Assembly: GCA_963995525.1 (NCBI GenBank)
Contig: OZ023205.1
Location: 52,920,619-52,984,618, forward strand
Length of the DNA: 64,000 nt
Direction of reading: 5' to 3'
Origin: Escarpia spicata
Taxonomy: Eukaryota; Annelida; Polychaeta; Sabellida; Siboglinidae
Notes under the pieces: model-generated
Databases searched by the model: none
What the model saw: only the letters and a program-made list of their open reading frames with translations
Told to the model about the DNA's origin: nothing
Made by a program: the position numbers and the translations under genes
Part shown: piece after piece, positions 12,295 through 23,217 of the stretch
How positions within the stretch are numbered: the stretch's first letter is position 1
Layout of the letters: every line of letters begins with the position of its first letter

Positions 12295-14003
12295 TCACTG
12301 ACTCGGCGGATTCGTGGGACAAGTGCGCATACTCGAGTCGAGTTTTGGTACCGCGACACTTGTCGCTTCGGATGCAACGGGTTCAACAAATGGGAATCTG
12401 GAAAAGTCATTGATGACTATACGCAGTGTTTCGCCATCGACGTGCGCAAAGTCACAGCTCATCTCTTCACACGGGTTGTCCGGTAATGTAGAAATTTTCA
12501 GTGGTTCGCGACTCATAACCAGTGTGGCTATTTGGCAAGTTGCGCACGACTTGACTTGCGTTTCGATTAGCATGTCCATACTCTCATCAGGGCTTCGTCT
12601 TGACTATGCCGAGATGCCCATCGTGTGCGATATCAACCGTTTTGCTTTGTAGGGTGGCAGGTATCACGATGCGATTTGATTCCAGCAACGCGGTGTCTGT
12701 GCATGTAAGCTCATTCTTAACGTTTTCGTACCTAGTACCATGAGCCATCGTTCGATTCTCGCTGTTGGCTTTGACGAAGGACTGTTGAACAGAGTCACCA
12801 ACAGCCGGTGGTCTGTCACGATCGTGAACTCCTTGCCGTACGTATAGAGATGGAACCGTTTGACTGCCCAACTTATGACCAACGCCTCTCGGTCAATCTG
12901 AGGATATGGCGACTCTGTAGAGGTCAGTGGTCGACTCGCGAAGTAGAGTGGTGTTACCTCTTTCGTCTTTGCATAATTTTGTGTCAGAACGGTTCCCATA
13001 CCGATCGGGCTAGCGTCTACGAAGATCGTCGTAGATTTCTGTGGATCGAAGTACGATAGAGTCGTTTTGGTAGACAATGCCGTTTTGAGTTGCTCGAACG
13101 AGTGTTGTTCATGTTCACCCCATTCCCAGGGTATTCCATCGCAGGTGAGTTTACGCAGTGGACGCGTGACCGTAGCGAAGTCCTTGATGAACCGTGAGCA
13201 AAACGCAGCAGACCTGAGCAAGCTTCGTACTTCAGTCACGTTGTTAGGTGCGTTTACATTTTGCAGAGCCTCGACCTTCTTCGGATCCGGTGACACGCCT
13301 TCTCCACTGAAGATATGCCCGAAGAACAATATACTCGGCACACGGATCAAGCATTTGGAAACGTTCACGGTAAGTTGGTTTTCTTTCAGCCGCCGTAAGA
13401 CACTGCGTAGTCTCTCGTTGTGTTGTGCTTCATTTATGCCGCCAATGTAGATGTCATCGCTCATATTGCGAACGCCTGGGATGTCTCGGATTGCGTCACC
13501 GACCTTCCTCTGAAAGATTTCGGCAGCATATGATAACCAAAAGTTCAGCCTCTTGTATCGGTACAAACCGACATGAGTCGAAAACGTCGTGAGTTGTCTC
13601 CAGTCAGGATGAAGTGGGAACTGATGATACCCTTGATTGAGGTCAAGTTTGCTGAAGATTTTGCATTCATTCAGGTCCACTATGAAGTCGTTGGAATGAT
13701 GTGTCGTTCGCGGATGATTGCTCGGTTGTGTGCCCTCATATCGACGCAGATACGTATCTCATTAGGGTTGTTTGGCTTAGGCACGACCACAATCGGCGAT
13801 ACCCAGGGTGTCGCACCTTCAGTCCTCTCGATTATATCGTCCTGTATGCGTTGTTCTAACTTCTCCTCCACTTGTCGTCTGACATGAAACGGAATGCGAC
13901 GATGATGTTGTGCGACTGGCTTGATAGATTCGTCTACATGAATTCGAACCAGATCTCCAGTATATTCCCCTACGCCAGTGGTGACGTCCTCGAACTCTCG
14001 CAA
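12295..14003 (-). pseudogene. Ty3/gypsy pol: RT, RNase H, N-terminal integrase, frameshifted
   Basis: 14003-13680: IIERTEGATPWVSPIVVVPK and EIRICVDMRAHN, RT fingers. 13680-12664: KIFSKLDLNQGYHQ, catalytic box MSDDIYIGG (Y-x-D-D degenerated to MSDD), FGHIFSGEGVSPDPKKVE, then RNase H (TTIFVDASPIGMGTVLTQ, EALVISWAVKRFHLY, FTIVTDHRLL). 12579-12295: integrase zinc-finger Cys pair (CATCQ) and DFSRFPFVEP. There is a frame change at 13680 (small deletion between IIPTTS and DLNECK) and again at 12664. Confidence 0.85.
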
Positions 14004-14039
14004 TATGTCTGGTGCGTCTATGGTGTTGGCGACTTATAT

Positions 14040-14982
14040 CAGTTTGAGTCGCTGCGAAGTTTTCCAGCTGATGAGAGACCTACTAGGTCATTTTGCCACG
14101 TAGAACGTATAGTGTTGCACATCTCGTGATCGATGTTGAACAGAGGTTTGTCGCTCAATGCCGCACCGACATGAAACGTGTACTGTTCATCACAACCGCC
14201 AGCCTCGTCATCAGATTGCGACTCTACTCGAGTAGTCACTCCTCTAGCTCGCTGCTTCGGTTGCCGGTATTGTTTCTTTGAAGCGGGCTTATCCTTGGTG
14301 GCAACTCTGCTCCTGCACACTTTAGCAAAGTGGTTGAGCTTATTGCAGTTTAGACATTGACCTTTGTGCGGGTAAGATCCCCCACACAGCTACGATTGGT
14401 ATCAGTGTCCGTTTTTGTCATATGATTTGATATGACTACGATACTGAATAGCATTTGAATTTTCTTTCTCGATCTGTGCACTCTGCTCGTCGGCAGTCTC
14501 CATCGCGCGTGCATGTTTGAGAATCTGGTCGAGGGGTAGGCTCTGTTCGATGGATTTACGTCGTAGGCGTGCCGATGTGGTGCCTTGGATCAGTTGACGT
14601 TTAATCTCGAGATTTGCGTCGGTAAATTTATACTTCCTAGCCAGTAGCTGCAGCCTTGTGTAGAACTAAGTTACTTTCTAGTTAGATCTCTGCGCTTCCT
14701 TGCGAAAGTTGTACACATGGTGGTCAACGCATTTGTGTGGTTCAAAATGGTCGGATACATTGGTGTCTGTTTCAGGCTCTGGTGCAGTTAGGGTGTCGAA
14801 AATATCACACACGTCCTCTCCTACATAATGCAGTAACATATGGCCTTCTTCCGGGTTGCCTCTTCAATAGCCATCGCCGCGAACGGGTTATTCAGGCATT
14901 TTTGGTACTTCTCGAAGCGGGTAGGAACGGTCTCCCTTGGTTGAAGATCGAATTCCGGACAGGTGGGTAGGTTTATAGCCAT
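14040..14982 (-). pseudogene. Ty3/gypsy gag and protease region, broken
   Basis: The N-terminal gag portion (RFEKYQKCLNN, AMAIEEATRKKA) fits gypsy gag proteins. A shifted frame gives YKFTDANLEIKRQLIQGT and DQILKHARAME. The zinc knuckle CX2CX4HX4C lies at about 14315-14360. Stops near 14830, 14670 and 14400 show decay. Confidence 0.7.
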
Positions 14983-15364
14983 GGTGTGTATGTTCTTCAT
15001 TTCATGTACAGCGAAATGATACGTTCGGACCCCTATTATCGCTCAGCGAAAGTTTCGAACATCTGTTACATATTCTTTATTCATCAGCGCAACAACATCA
15101 AATCATCCGAGTGTCTGTAGATCCCATCCACACGTCGCCATTGCAATGAATTGTAATGTCTTATACGACGCAAGGCTACAACAGATTGCACTGAAGATAA
15201 ATATTACAGTGTACCAAACTGGTTTTTATTCGTGATCTTTTACCTCCATCCTTATCATTCGACTCCCAGTCGCGGGACCCTGGGCTTAGCCCACCTAAGG
15301 CAATATTTTATATGGAACATGACACCAAGATCGTGAATATACGCCATTGTATACGCGTATTTAT
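14983..15364. other. No gene seen
   Basis: Spacer between the gypsy relic and the next LINE. No feature recognised. Confidence 0.5.
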
Positions 15365-17440
15365 TTCTGGACCGGTTCCCTTGTTTTTTCAAGGAAACAA
15401 ATTTATCGACGATGCACTCTATTTCACTCTTCTATCTTTGCTAAATATTTCCTCATTTCCTTGTATCTTTCTTTGTGAAAATTTATCCTGAACTGCTTTT
15501 TATTATTTCTTTTTGATTTTACTTTGATGATAAAATGTATCTGCGAGTCACTACTTCCCAGTGGCTCGCATAATTTGACATTGTCAACTAATTCATTATG
15601 TGAGGACAAAACTATGTCTAACACATTATCACCCCTGGTTGGTTCTAGCACATGTTGAGAAAAGAAACTGTCTTGTACTAAAACTTAAAACTTGTGGTCC
15701 TCACTCCCCGTACTCTGCAGAGATTTCCATTGTATATGACCATGGTTAAAATCTCCCATAATAATACAGTCCCGTTTGCTAACTTCCCTTATAGCCTTTT
15801 GTACTTTTTAATTCTCTCCTACACTTATGTTTGGACTTCGATAAACTAACCCCACCGTTAACTTTCAATATCCTGTAACTATGTTACATCAAACGGCTTC
15901 TTCGCAATCTGCTTCTCTTTCTAATTATATTAAATAAGACTGGATAGATTCTTTAACATATAAAATAACTCCACCGCCCCTTCTTCCCATATCTTTCTTG
16001 AACATTACATAGCCTGTTAATCCCAATTCGGCATCTGATATATCAGTGGTGGCCCATGATTCGGTTATACCTATTATGCGAGGGTCAATATCTTCTACCA
16101 TAATGTTTAGTTCACTTCTTTTGTTTACTATGCTCCTTGCATTTAATTAAACAAACGCATGTATATCCTGATTCAGAACAGTTTTCCAGGCTGTTCTTTG
16201 CCGATTTATTTCTGCTGGCGTTATCTATGCCTCCAGTTTCAGGCTTCTCTGTGAATCCCCCCTGCCAATCTAGTTTAAATAGATGCAGCCTCTCCCACTG
16301 TCAACATATTGCAGCAAGTTCTCTGAGAAAACTGCTGCCCTTTTCCACTTAGATGGAGGCTATCTCTCATGTACGTATCTTCCCTCCCAACAAAGTATCC
16401 CCATAAATCTACGAATCCCACCCCTTCTTCTTTACACATCTGCTCAACTAGTGCATTGATCGCCATCCTCTTGCAGTTTCTATATGTTGGCCCCCTTCCC
16501 CCCATTACTGACAACATTCCTGAGAGAATAATCTGTTCGACTCTTGTCTTCTTTAACTTCCTCACTAATTGTCTGTACTTATGTACTATCCCAGTTGTTC
16601 CCTCCCTGTCAGCATTATTTGTCCCTACGTGTACTAGTATAGACCCTCCCTTGCCATGCCCCAATACATTCTCTACCCTTTTCAGTCACATGTTCTATGT
16701 GACGTCCTCCCCTTTGCTTAGTGTCTTATCCGTCTTTCTCAGAATAGAGTCGCCCATAACAACCTCTCTTTTCTCAATGCCCCCTCAATCATTGCCTCGG
16801 AGTAGCTCCTTCTCCGGTTTGCATCTGTCTGGTTGTAGTCTTGTTCCCCTGTCTTCTGCTCTCCTGCCACAATCCCGTCCGTTCCATTCTTTCCTGATGC
16901 TGTTTCTCTTGTCACCTTTCCTCCTGTCATCGTCCTTCCCAACTTCTCTTCTGTCACATTTTCTCACTTCCTTTCTTCCCGTCATCTTTCCTTCTCTCCT
17001 CTCCCGTCTCGTTTCCCTCCAACCTCTTTCTCTATGGCCACTTTCTCCCTTGTCACATTCACGCCTGTCACATTTCCTGCCGTCGATCCTCCAATTTCTT
17101 CCCCTCCGATCACCTTCCCTCCTCGCAGTCTTCTTTCCTCGGTCTTCTTGCCACTACTCTGCTCCTTCAGTCTCACGGTATTCCCAACTCTCTCCATTCC
17201 ACCTGTCTCTTTACTAATTCTCATCTTCATCCCCTTCATAATATCTACCAACCTAGCTACCTCATTCTCTAGACATTCCACCTTCCAACAGCCCACGCAC
17301 TGAAAGGTGAATCCCTCTTCCTTGGTCTCTGCCCATGACTACCCACAGACGGATAGGGTAAAATCCACCCAACTGTAGCAGTCGTCGTACACCAGGTGTC
17401 TTTTTGCCTTGACTTGCCGCTTACAAAGCGCCATATCAGA
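15365..17440 (-). mobile_element. CR1-like LINE, ORF1/esterase/endonuclease part (RT absent)
   Basis: Minus strand. From 17434 a decayed ORF begins MALCKRQVKAKRHLVYDDC with later Cys pairs (FQCVGCWKVEC), suggesting a zinc-binding N-terminus. A basic, Glu/Lys/Gly-rich probable coiled coil follows (17296-16750). Then comes an SGNH-type region: MGDSILRKT, ILVHVGTNNAD and DSLHLSGKG. Below 16200 the endonuclease remnant and then NVLDIVLSSHNELVDNVKLC lead to the linker. The copy ends near 15365 in the linker that precedes RT in the 51.5-53.7 kb copy. Frameshifts are frequent. Confidence 0.75.
16275..16770 (-). pseudogene. SGNH/GDSL esterase-like domain of CR1-like LINE
   Basis: Block I GDS (MGDSILRKT, about 16755), block II-III GTNN (HVGTNNADREG) and block V SLHLSGKG are present, in the order expected for SGNH hydrolases. 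Such esterase domains are known in ORF1 or ORF2 of CR1/L2-group LINEs. A short deletion with stop codons lies near 16685-16705. The plus-strand copy at 39394-39880 retains that stretch but has GAS in place of GDS. Confidence 0.7.
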
Positions 17441-20408
17441 ATTTATTTACTAATAATAATCTAATTAGCTATTTAAAATAGTTTAGTCAACTTTGTTTAC
17501 ACTATCCACTGTCTATGTAGTCTTTAAGAGGACTGTTTACTGTGCACAAATGTTACATTTTATGTAAGATTGCCTTGTTTATTTCGGTTACAGTCTTTGG
17601 TTATAGTCACAGCTGACTATCTACCCTATCAGAAATGCTAACTTTACCGGTAGTGACCTAATTTAAATACAATCAATTACTGTACGCTAGATTGCCTTAC
17701 TTATTTAGGTTATACCGCGCCCTAGCGAATACGTGGGACACTAGCTACAATGCCTACATAAACTTAGTTCGCCAGGCTATCGCAAATGCTTAAAGGGCAT
17801 AAAAACATATATTGCATGAATTCATATTATATTACATCCTGCTATCTATTTCCATGCCCACCAAGCCAACAAATTCAATGAATTAGAAATTCCACATTTT
17901 ATGCTGTGCAACCGGACATTTTCGAATATGCATATTTTTGGCGCGCTTTTCGGGATGCCGAGATGTGACGTCACATATGACCGATACTCGCATCAGGTCG
18001 ACCCTTTCCATGAATTCAGAGCATGTTTACAAGGATAGCTTTCGGGTCGAAACGAGCGTCAAAATGAGTTATTGTGCGATATTCCGATGTAATACAAACA
18101 CTAGTCATCATAGAGGAACAAGCAGTTATCTTACGGTTCCATATGAATTCAATTTTATTTAAAACAATGAATGCGAATGGGCCTACAAATCGACTAGGTT
18201 TCGCCGAGCTTGAGCTCGTTTTCAGAATAATTATATTGAATGCAACCAACGGGAGATAATCTACACCAATAAGCATACATAGCAAACATATATTGTATCC
18301 AGCTACAGAAAGTAACGTGTATAATCTCATAATATCACTAGAATATCGATGTATGAAGGAGTTGTACAATTTACCATAACAACTTAAATCGGTCAGTAAA
18401 CAACTGACGAGTTATATACATCAGATTATCACGTCATATCACTAACTTTTATATAATTTATTAAAAACACTGAATTAATAAATAAAAATTATAACACTAC
18501 AAAACATTATGCAATAAACACGAACAGTCTACCCCCTTTAAGTTTATAAATGTTAGACAAAGTATTGAGACATGTCACTACTATCACTGTCTGCATCACT
18601 TGAATTTATCACAGTAGACAATTTCCTATAGTTTTCTATAGATAACTATGCACAAAAATCCTATAGAATATTATTTTTAAAAAGCTATAGAAAATTTCCT
18701 ATAGTTTTCTATAGAAAACTATGCGCAAAAATCCTGTAGTTTTCTATAGAAAATTTCCTATAGTTTTCTATAGAAAATTATGTGCAAAAGTTCTAGAATA
18801 TTTTTTTTTTAACTATAGAAAATATCCTATAGTATTTTCTATAGAATATTTCCTATAGGAAATATCGTATAGGCTATTTCCTGTAGGATATATCCTACAG
18901 AATATATCCTGTAGAAAATATTCTGTATGACATACTCATTAACACAGGTGCACGTTAATCTTCATATGTTTTTATTATATCATAATTATATTCAAAATTT
19001 CCTATACTTTTCTATAGAAAACTGCACAAAAATCCTGTAGTTTTCAATAGATAATCTATAGTTTTTTTGCTAAGGGTGGAAACAGAAAAACAATTTAACA
19101 TACCACAACAGTTTTCAACTTGCACAGCAAACATATTTCTCAATATAATTTATATATGAAAGCAGACTTACTAAAATGTGTATTAGGTCTTTATTGAAAG
19201 TAAGACGATTTGTAAAATGTAAAACATGATTCCACTGTGTTTATTTAAAATATGTCAGTGTCATTCACCAAGATGTGTTTATTATTATGATTAAGTCCCA
19301 TGAGATAATTATTAACTAAATAAAAAGAATACTGGTGGACATGATTTATGTTCTCATCAACACATGGTTGTGTATATAAATAATAAATACAAGTAATGTG
19401 ATTAACAGGATAGGCAGCTAGAATCTTCACTAACACAAATTTTTCATGTAAAGTGAGATAGATTGACTGGACCTCCCAGCCAACATTGCACACATAAAAT
19501 ATTCGCGGGAGTTGCTCTACAGACGTGCTTTAATCGAGCCTGATGATTTGTTGTTCGTATTCCATCTACAAGAGAGATAATTGTACCTCCTAGTGATACC
19601 TTGATATGTTCAACAAGCGCTTTCACTAAAATAATGGGCTCTTAAGAAAACCCATCATTAAACAAAATCCATTATTACAGTTAAGAAACGTTTTTTATTA
19701 TAAACTTAATTGCAAAAAGCCACCGATGACAGCATTTCCGTGAGACTTGAGTGAAAGTGTTGGGGTGACGTGTCCTGGTGGTGACAGGTTTCCATATGTT
19801 CAGACCATTCGTAAGAAGCAAAATTTATGAGCAAAATTAGGTTGACGAGGTAACAAGAATAAATGATACTAACTCCCCCAGGTCTCCTCGCGGTTGCGTA
19901 TTCAGAGATCGTGTTGGTACTGCAAAGATATACCACTTCCTTTCACTGCATCAGTTACACATACAGCGGTTACTTGTCGAATATGAACTAATTATTCTGT
20001 GGTGGCTGCAATACACGGGGCAGGTACGGTATGCACAACAGTCAGTGTCTAATGCATACTACAATGGTCATCTACAGCACAAATTTATGTCTTCATTATT
20101 GCAGGGTCCAGAATCAGGTATTCTGTTTATTGATTCTGCAGACGTGTATAATCGGGGTGGTTGCATGCCTGGATTTAGGTGTTGTACATTATGTCACAGT
20201 ATTGCGGACCGCATGCTATAGTCTCCCTCCCTCATGTATTTTAATAACCTTTCGACATTCTCCCTCCCTCGTTCCATAAAAAACCTATTAAAAAAATATT
20301 TCATATTCACAGTATTTTATTTTACTCATTGCATGACAGAGTAGGCGTAAAATCTCTAACACATTAATTCATAGATATAGCAGTTCATTCTCCAGCCACT
20401 TCAAGGGG
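17441..20408. other. Gene-free AT-rich stretch
   Basis: AT-rich sequence with a degenerate palindrome-rich repeat at 18600-19075. Small frames at 17938-18162, 19444-19626 and 19706-19936 have no recognised similarity and are not called. Confidence 0.5.
18600..19075. repeat. Degenerate repeat built on the palindrome TTTCTATAGAAA
   Basis: About 470 bp in which CTATAGTTTTCTATAG, TTTCTATAGAAA and the spacer ATGCGCAAAAATCCTGTAG recur, partly tandem with a period of roughly 60-75 bp and partly inverted. It decays towards 18960, where CCTATAGG/CCTACAGG variants replace the core. Confidence 0.8.
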
Positions 20409-20500
20409 TCACCGCCGTGGTTTTGTATGCCGTTTAACCACCGTCCAGCCGTCGTCTTCTTCCGTACCATCCATCTTTGTGTCTTCCTGCATCTCTGCAT
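20409..20500 (-). CDS. TSR2: TSR2 terminal exon
   Basis: 92 nt including the stop TGA, acceptor ctgacag, starts in phase 1. DDGWTVVKRHTKPRR matches the DGWTVVRRK terminus of the family. Confidence 0.9.
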
Positions 20501-23217
20501 CTGTCAGTGGAATCACACATCAATATTACTTGTCTGAGTGGTAATTAGAAGATACTCGGAAACATACTATATGTAGCTGGGGAAACTGCTGTATCTAGAA
20601 ATGTGAACAAATACATATGCAAATATGTAGATGCATACATACACACAAGTATATACAGAGGAACCTTGCTTTATGGTCACCTCAGTAATACAGCCACCTC
20701 GCAATTAAGGTCACCCTAGGATAGGTCCCAAATGTTTTCCATATAGAGTAAAGTATAGGAAATTAGTCCCACTAATATGGTCACCTCGCTTTTCCCAGTC
20801 GCGAGGGTGACATTAATAGTGAGGTTTCACTGTACTTGACTGAGTGGTAATTTGATGATACATGGAAACATATCATATGTAGCCTGGGAAATTGTTGTAT
20901 CTAGAAATGTGCACAAATACATGCAATGTCACATGCATGCAAATATGTGGATGCATACACACAAGTATATACTGTATATACAGTCCCTAAATGCATAATA
21001 CACGCACACATGCACGCACAGACGTTTGTCACTTGAATCATACATTTGTGTAATTGTAGTACTTGGCTGAATGGCAATTTGTAGATACTGTACCAATACC
21101 AATTCTTGGAAACCGTAGTATACACAGTCCTTAAATGCATATGAAGTGATGCGCATACACACATATGCGCATAAACGCGCACACATACATTCCTGCATTA
21201 ACTTGTCATCTAACCATACAACCATAAAATAAAACAAGTAATCACCTTCTTTGATTGACGCCATTGCGCCCCCACCACCCGCCTTCGAATGTGCATCCTG
21301 CATTGATGTGCCAGCAGTGCTGCCTCTAGTGGCCGATGCAGTAACTGTACTGCAGGTGGCACCACCTGTCGCTCCAACACACTCGCCGACCTCCATGTCC
21401 TGCAATTTCAGCACAGGTTGTTTCCCGAGAACGCTATTAGAAATTTACAATTAATAAAATAAAAGGCACTATTAAAAAGTGTCAGTTTGTAAGGTTCCAA
21501 TAGTTTCACCAAACTTTAAATATACGTTTTTGCTGTGCAGTTAACAAACAATAGGATTCTCTTATTTTTTTCTTTTTGTTGAGCATCTAAATGAACAGAT
21601 ATGAATTTGGAACAGTCCAGGGTTTACATTGCACATTTGAGCAATTTTTCATTAAACCGAGTGCATAATACAATTAATTAATTTGTACACAACACAATTA
21701 TGCACCAACAAATCTGATTCATGGGTTAAACGATTTGCGGTGGCAGTTTCAAAGGAAGTGGGTCCACATCAATTCAAGTATTTACATACAAAGTAAAATG
21801 ACATTCACTAAACCTCGGATATATATAGCAAAATAGCAAAGAGGTCAGAATGATCAAGGGGGAAGATGGGAGAAAGTGACACACCTGCTCAGATTCATCG
21901 TCAGATGAGTCAGACTCGGAGTCATCTGCACCACGTGTTTGCTGGAGACACTGACCAACATTGGCCGGAGTGAGCAGGTTAATCTTGACCAGTACCTCTG
22001 CTTCCCGCTTCTCAGCACACATCCGGAAGTAACCGCAGATCGACTTGGATATCTGAGTTGAAAACACAAACGGTTTGTGTTCTGCAGTGATTCCATGTAT
22101 GTGTGAACTTCAACAAGACAGTTCTTCATTGAAGTGCTGTAATCTATAATCTATTAATATTTTTACATTTGAGCATTGTAAGCAAATCGTCCAATGTGGC
22201 TTATGTACCTCATTCAGTTCCTTGGATCATTGGCCTGTCATCTATGTTACTCGCAACATATTTGAAAAAAGCAAACAAAGTTAATTAGGTTTTTCAGTGA
22301 ACAAATTGTATGGTGAAATATTCCCAAGAGAGCACAGCTATTACGATTGTAAGGTCAAAATAGCGTAATGATGATTACAGTTGTCCTTGATTTGTTGTTC
22401 TCTGGCTGGGTGTAAGCTACTGATAATTTAACTGAACTTTTTTTATGCTGTCTGACGACGTCATTAATCGGCCATTGTTCAGTAACTTACACGCTAAATT
22501 AATCTCCACCCCACTCTTTGCAAACATCAGTGACAAACTAAATTTAAATCCAACCTACATCTGCAAGGCTTCCATCATCCACTATTGTGTCGAATTCATT
22601 GCAGAGAATTTCTGCAAGGTATTCTTCCAGTTCATATGGTTCTATATCACCTGAAATCCAGGTACAAAAGAAGGATGCACATTAACATTTTACAACCCAT
22701 TAATGATGAAAAATAAATGTAAAATAATTACACCAAACTGATTAAAAGATCGTAATACTGTCCAAGAAATGTTCAACTGCTAATGCAATAAAATTACATA
22801 CATGTCATTTACTGATCAATAAGCTATTGCAGATCCAAGATTTTTTGGATACATACAAATCAGATTGCAATTGCAAGATATGGTTCGTATCAAGAAAAAT
22901 GAAATATTTAAACAAGCACGCAGTTGTGGGTCCTACATGGAGGTTGACGATTTAAAACCCAAACAGTTTACGCAAATACTACCACTTCTTGTTGTACAAT
23001 GAAACTGTTAGTATTTGTAATGAAATCTTTATGAAGATACTTTTTTTTTAATCATTTAATTAAATAAAAAATTTATTCTGGGTTGTGATATTCAATCATG
23101 AAGCAGTTAAAACATGGTTTACTTACCATTTTCCATTAGCCACTGTTCAGTGATGTCCACCATCCAGAGAGCCTTTGCTGTGCTGCACTGTCCACCAAAG
23201 CCATTCTGCACAGCGAG
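20409..23217 (-). CDS. TSR2: TSR2-like pre-rRNA-processing protein (exons 2-6; first exon not found)
   Basis: Homologue of TSR2, which in yeast and human acts in small-subunit biogenesis as the chaperone of ribosomal protein eS26. Five exons (23127-23217, 22559-22650, 21885-22052, 21246-21399, 20409-20500) join in frame to 198 codons. Visible: the WGG domain with LAVQNGFGG, WMVDITEQWL, EEYLAEILCNEFDTIVDDGS; an acidic tract ADDSESDSSDDESEQ; and the family's acidic C-terminus ending EDDGWTVVKRHTKPRR. Human TSR2 has about 190 residues, so only some 15-25 N-terminal residues are missing. A Gly/Ala/Ser-rich stretch (exon at 21246-21399) is lineage-specific padding. Introns contain a MITE and a triplicated segment. 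Confidence 0.9.
20530..21140. repeat. Triplicated ~130-bp segment in a TSR2 intron
   Basis: Three degenerate copies begin near 20526 (acttgtctgagtggtaatta), 20835 (acttgactgagtggtaattt) and 21060 (acttggctgaatggcaattt). All run on into the ATGCATACACAC...TATATAC type of sequence. The pogo-like MITE lies between copies 1 and 2. Confidence 0.7.
20656..20832. mobile_element. pogo/Tigger-like MITE (177 bp)
   Basis: Terminal inverted repeats CAGAGGAACCTTGCTTTATG and, from the other end, CAGTGAAACCTCACTATTAA, followed by GGTCACC/TGTCACC. TA flanks both ends (20654-20655, 20833-20834), as expected for Tc1/mariner-pogo insertion. No coding capacity. Confidence 0.75.
21246..21399 (-). CDS. TSR2: TSR2 exon, low-complexity linker
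   Basis: 154 nt, acceptor ttgcag, donor gtgatt, phases 0 to 1. Encodes DMEVGECVGATGGATC and a Gly-rich run. Weakly conserved, supported by splice sites and phase. Confidence 0.75.
21885..22052 (-). CDS. TSR2: TSR2 exon, central and acidic region
   Basis: 168 nt (56 codons), phases 0 to 0, acceptor aactcag, donor gtgtgt. Ends in the Asp/Ser/Glu-rich tract typical of the linker. Confidence 0.87.
22559..22650 (-). CDS. TSR2: TSR2 exon, WGG domain end
   Basis: 92 nt, acceptor atttcag, donor gtaggt, phases 1 to 0. NEFDTIVDDGSLAD matches the NEFDTVVEDGSL motif of TSR2 proteins. Confidence 0.9.
23127..23217 (-). CDS. TSR2: TSR2 exon, WGG domain start
   Basis: 91 nt, acceptor ttttcag, donor gtaagt, phases 0 to 1. 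LAVQNGFGGQCSTAKALW is the conserved family core. Confidence 0.9.

Larger units (their letters stand above)
12290..14982 (-). mobile_element. Ty3/gypsy LTR retrotransposon relic (gag-pol, no LTRs seen)
   Basis: Minus-strand gag starts at 14982 (MAINLPTCPEFDLQPRE). It is followed by a CCHC zinc knuckle (CLNCNKLNHFAKVC), a decayed protease region, reverse transcriptase, RNase H and the start of integrase near 12300. Several frameshifts and stops break the frame. Neither flank shows a convincing LTR or primer-binding site, so the copy is probably truncated at both ends. Confidence 0.85.

Noticed and set aside
16369..17303. Long plus-strand frames rich in Ser, Pro and Leu
   Set aside because: They are the opposite strand of the LINE ORF1/esterase region, which has recognisable motifs on the minus strand.
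17938..18162. Possible THAP-like zinc finger start (SYCAIFRCN)
   Set aside because: Only one short Cys pair; the rest of the C2CH pattern and conserved Pro/Trp are missing.
19444..19936. Minus-strand frames of 60-76 codons
   Set aside because: No similarity recognised and no consistent splice sites linking them.
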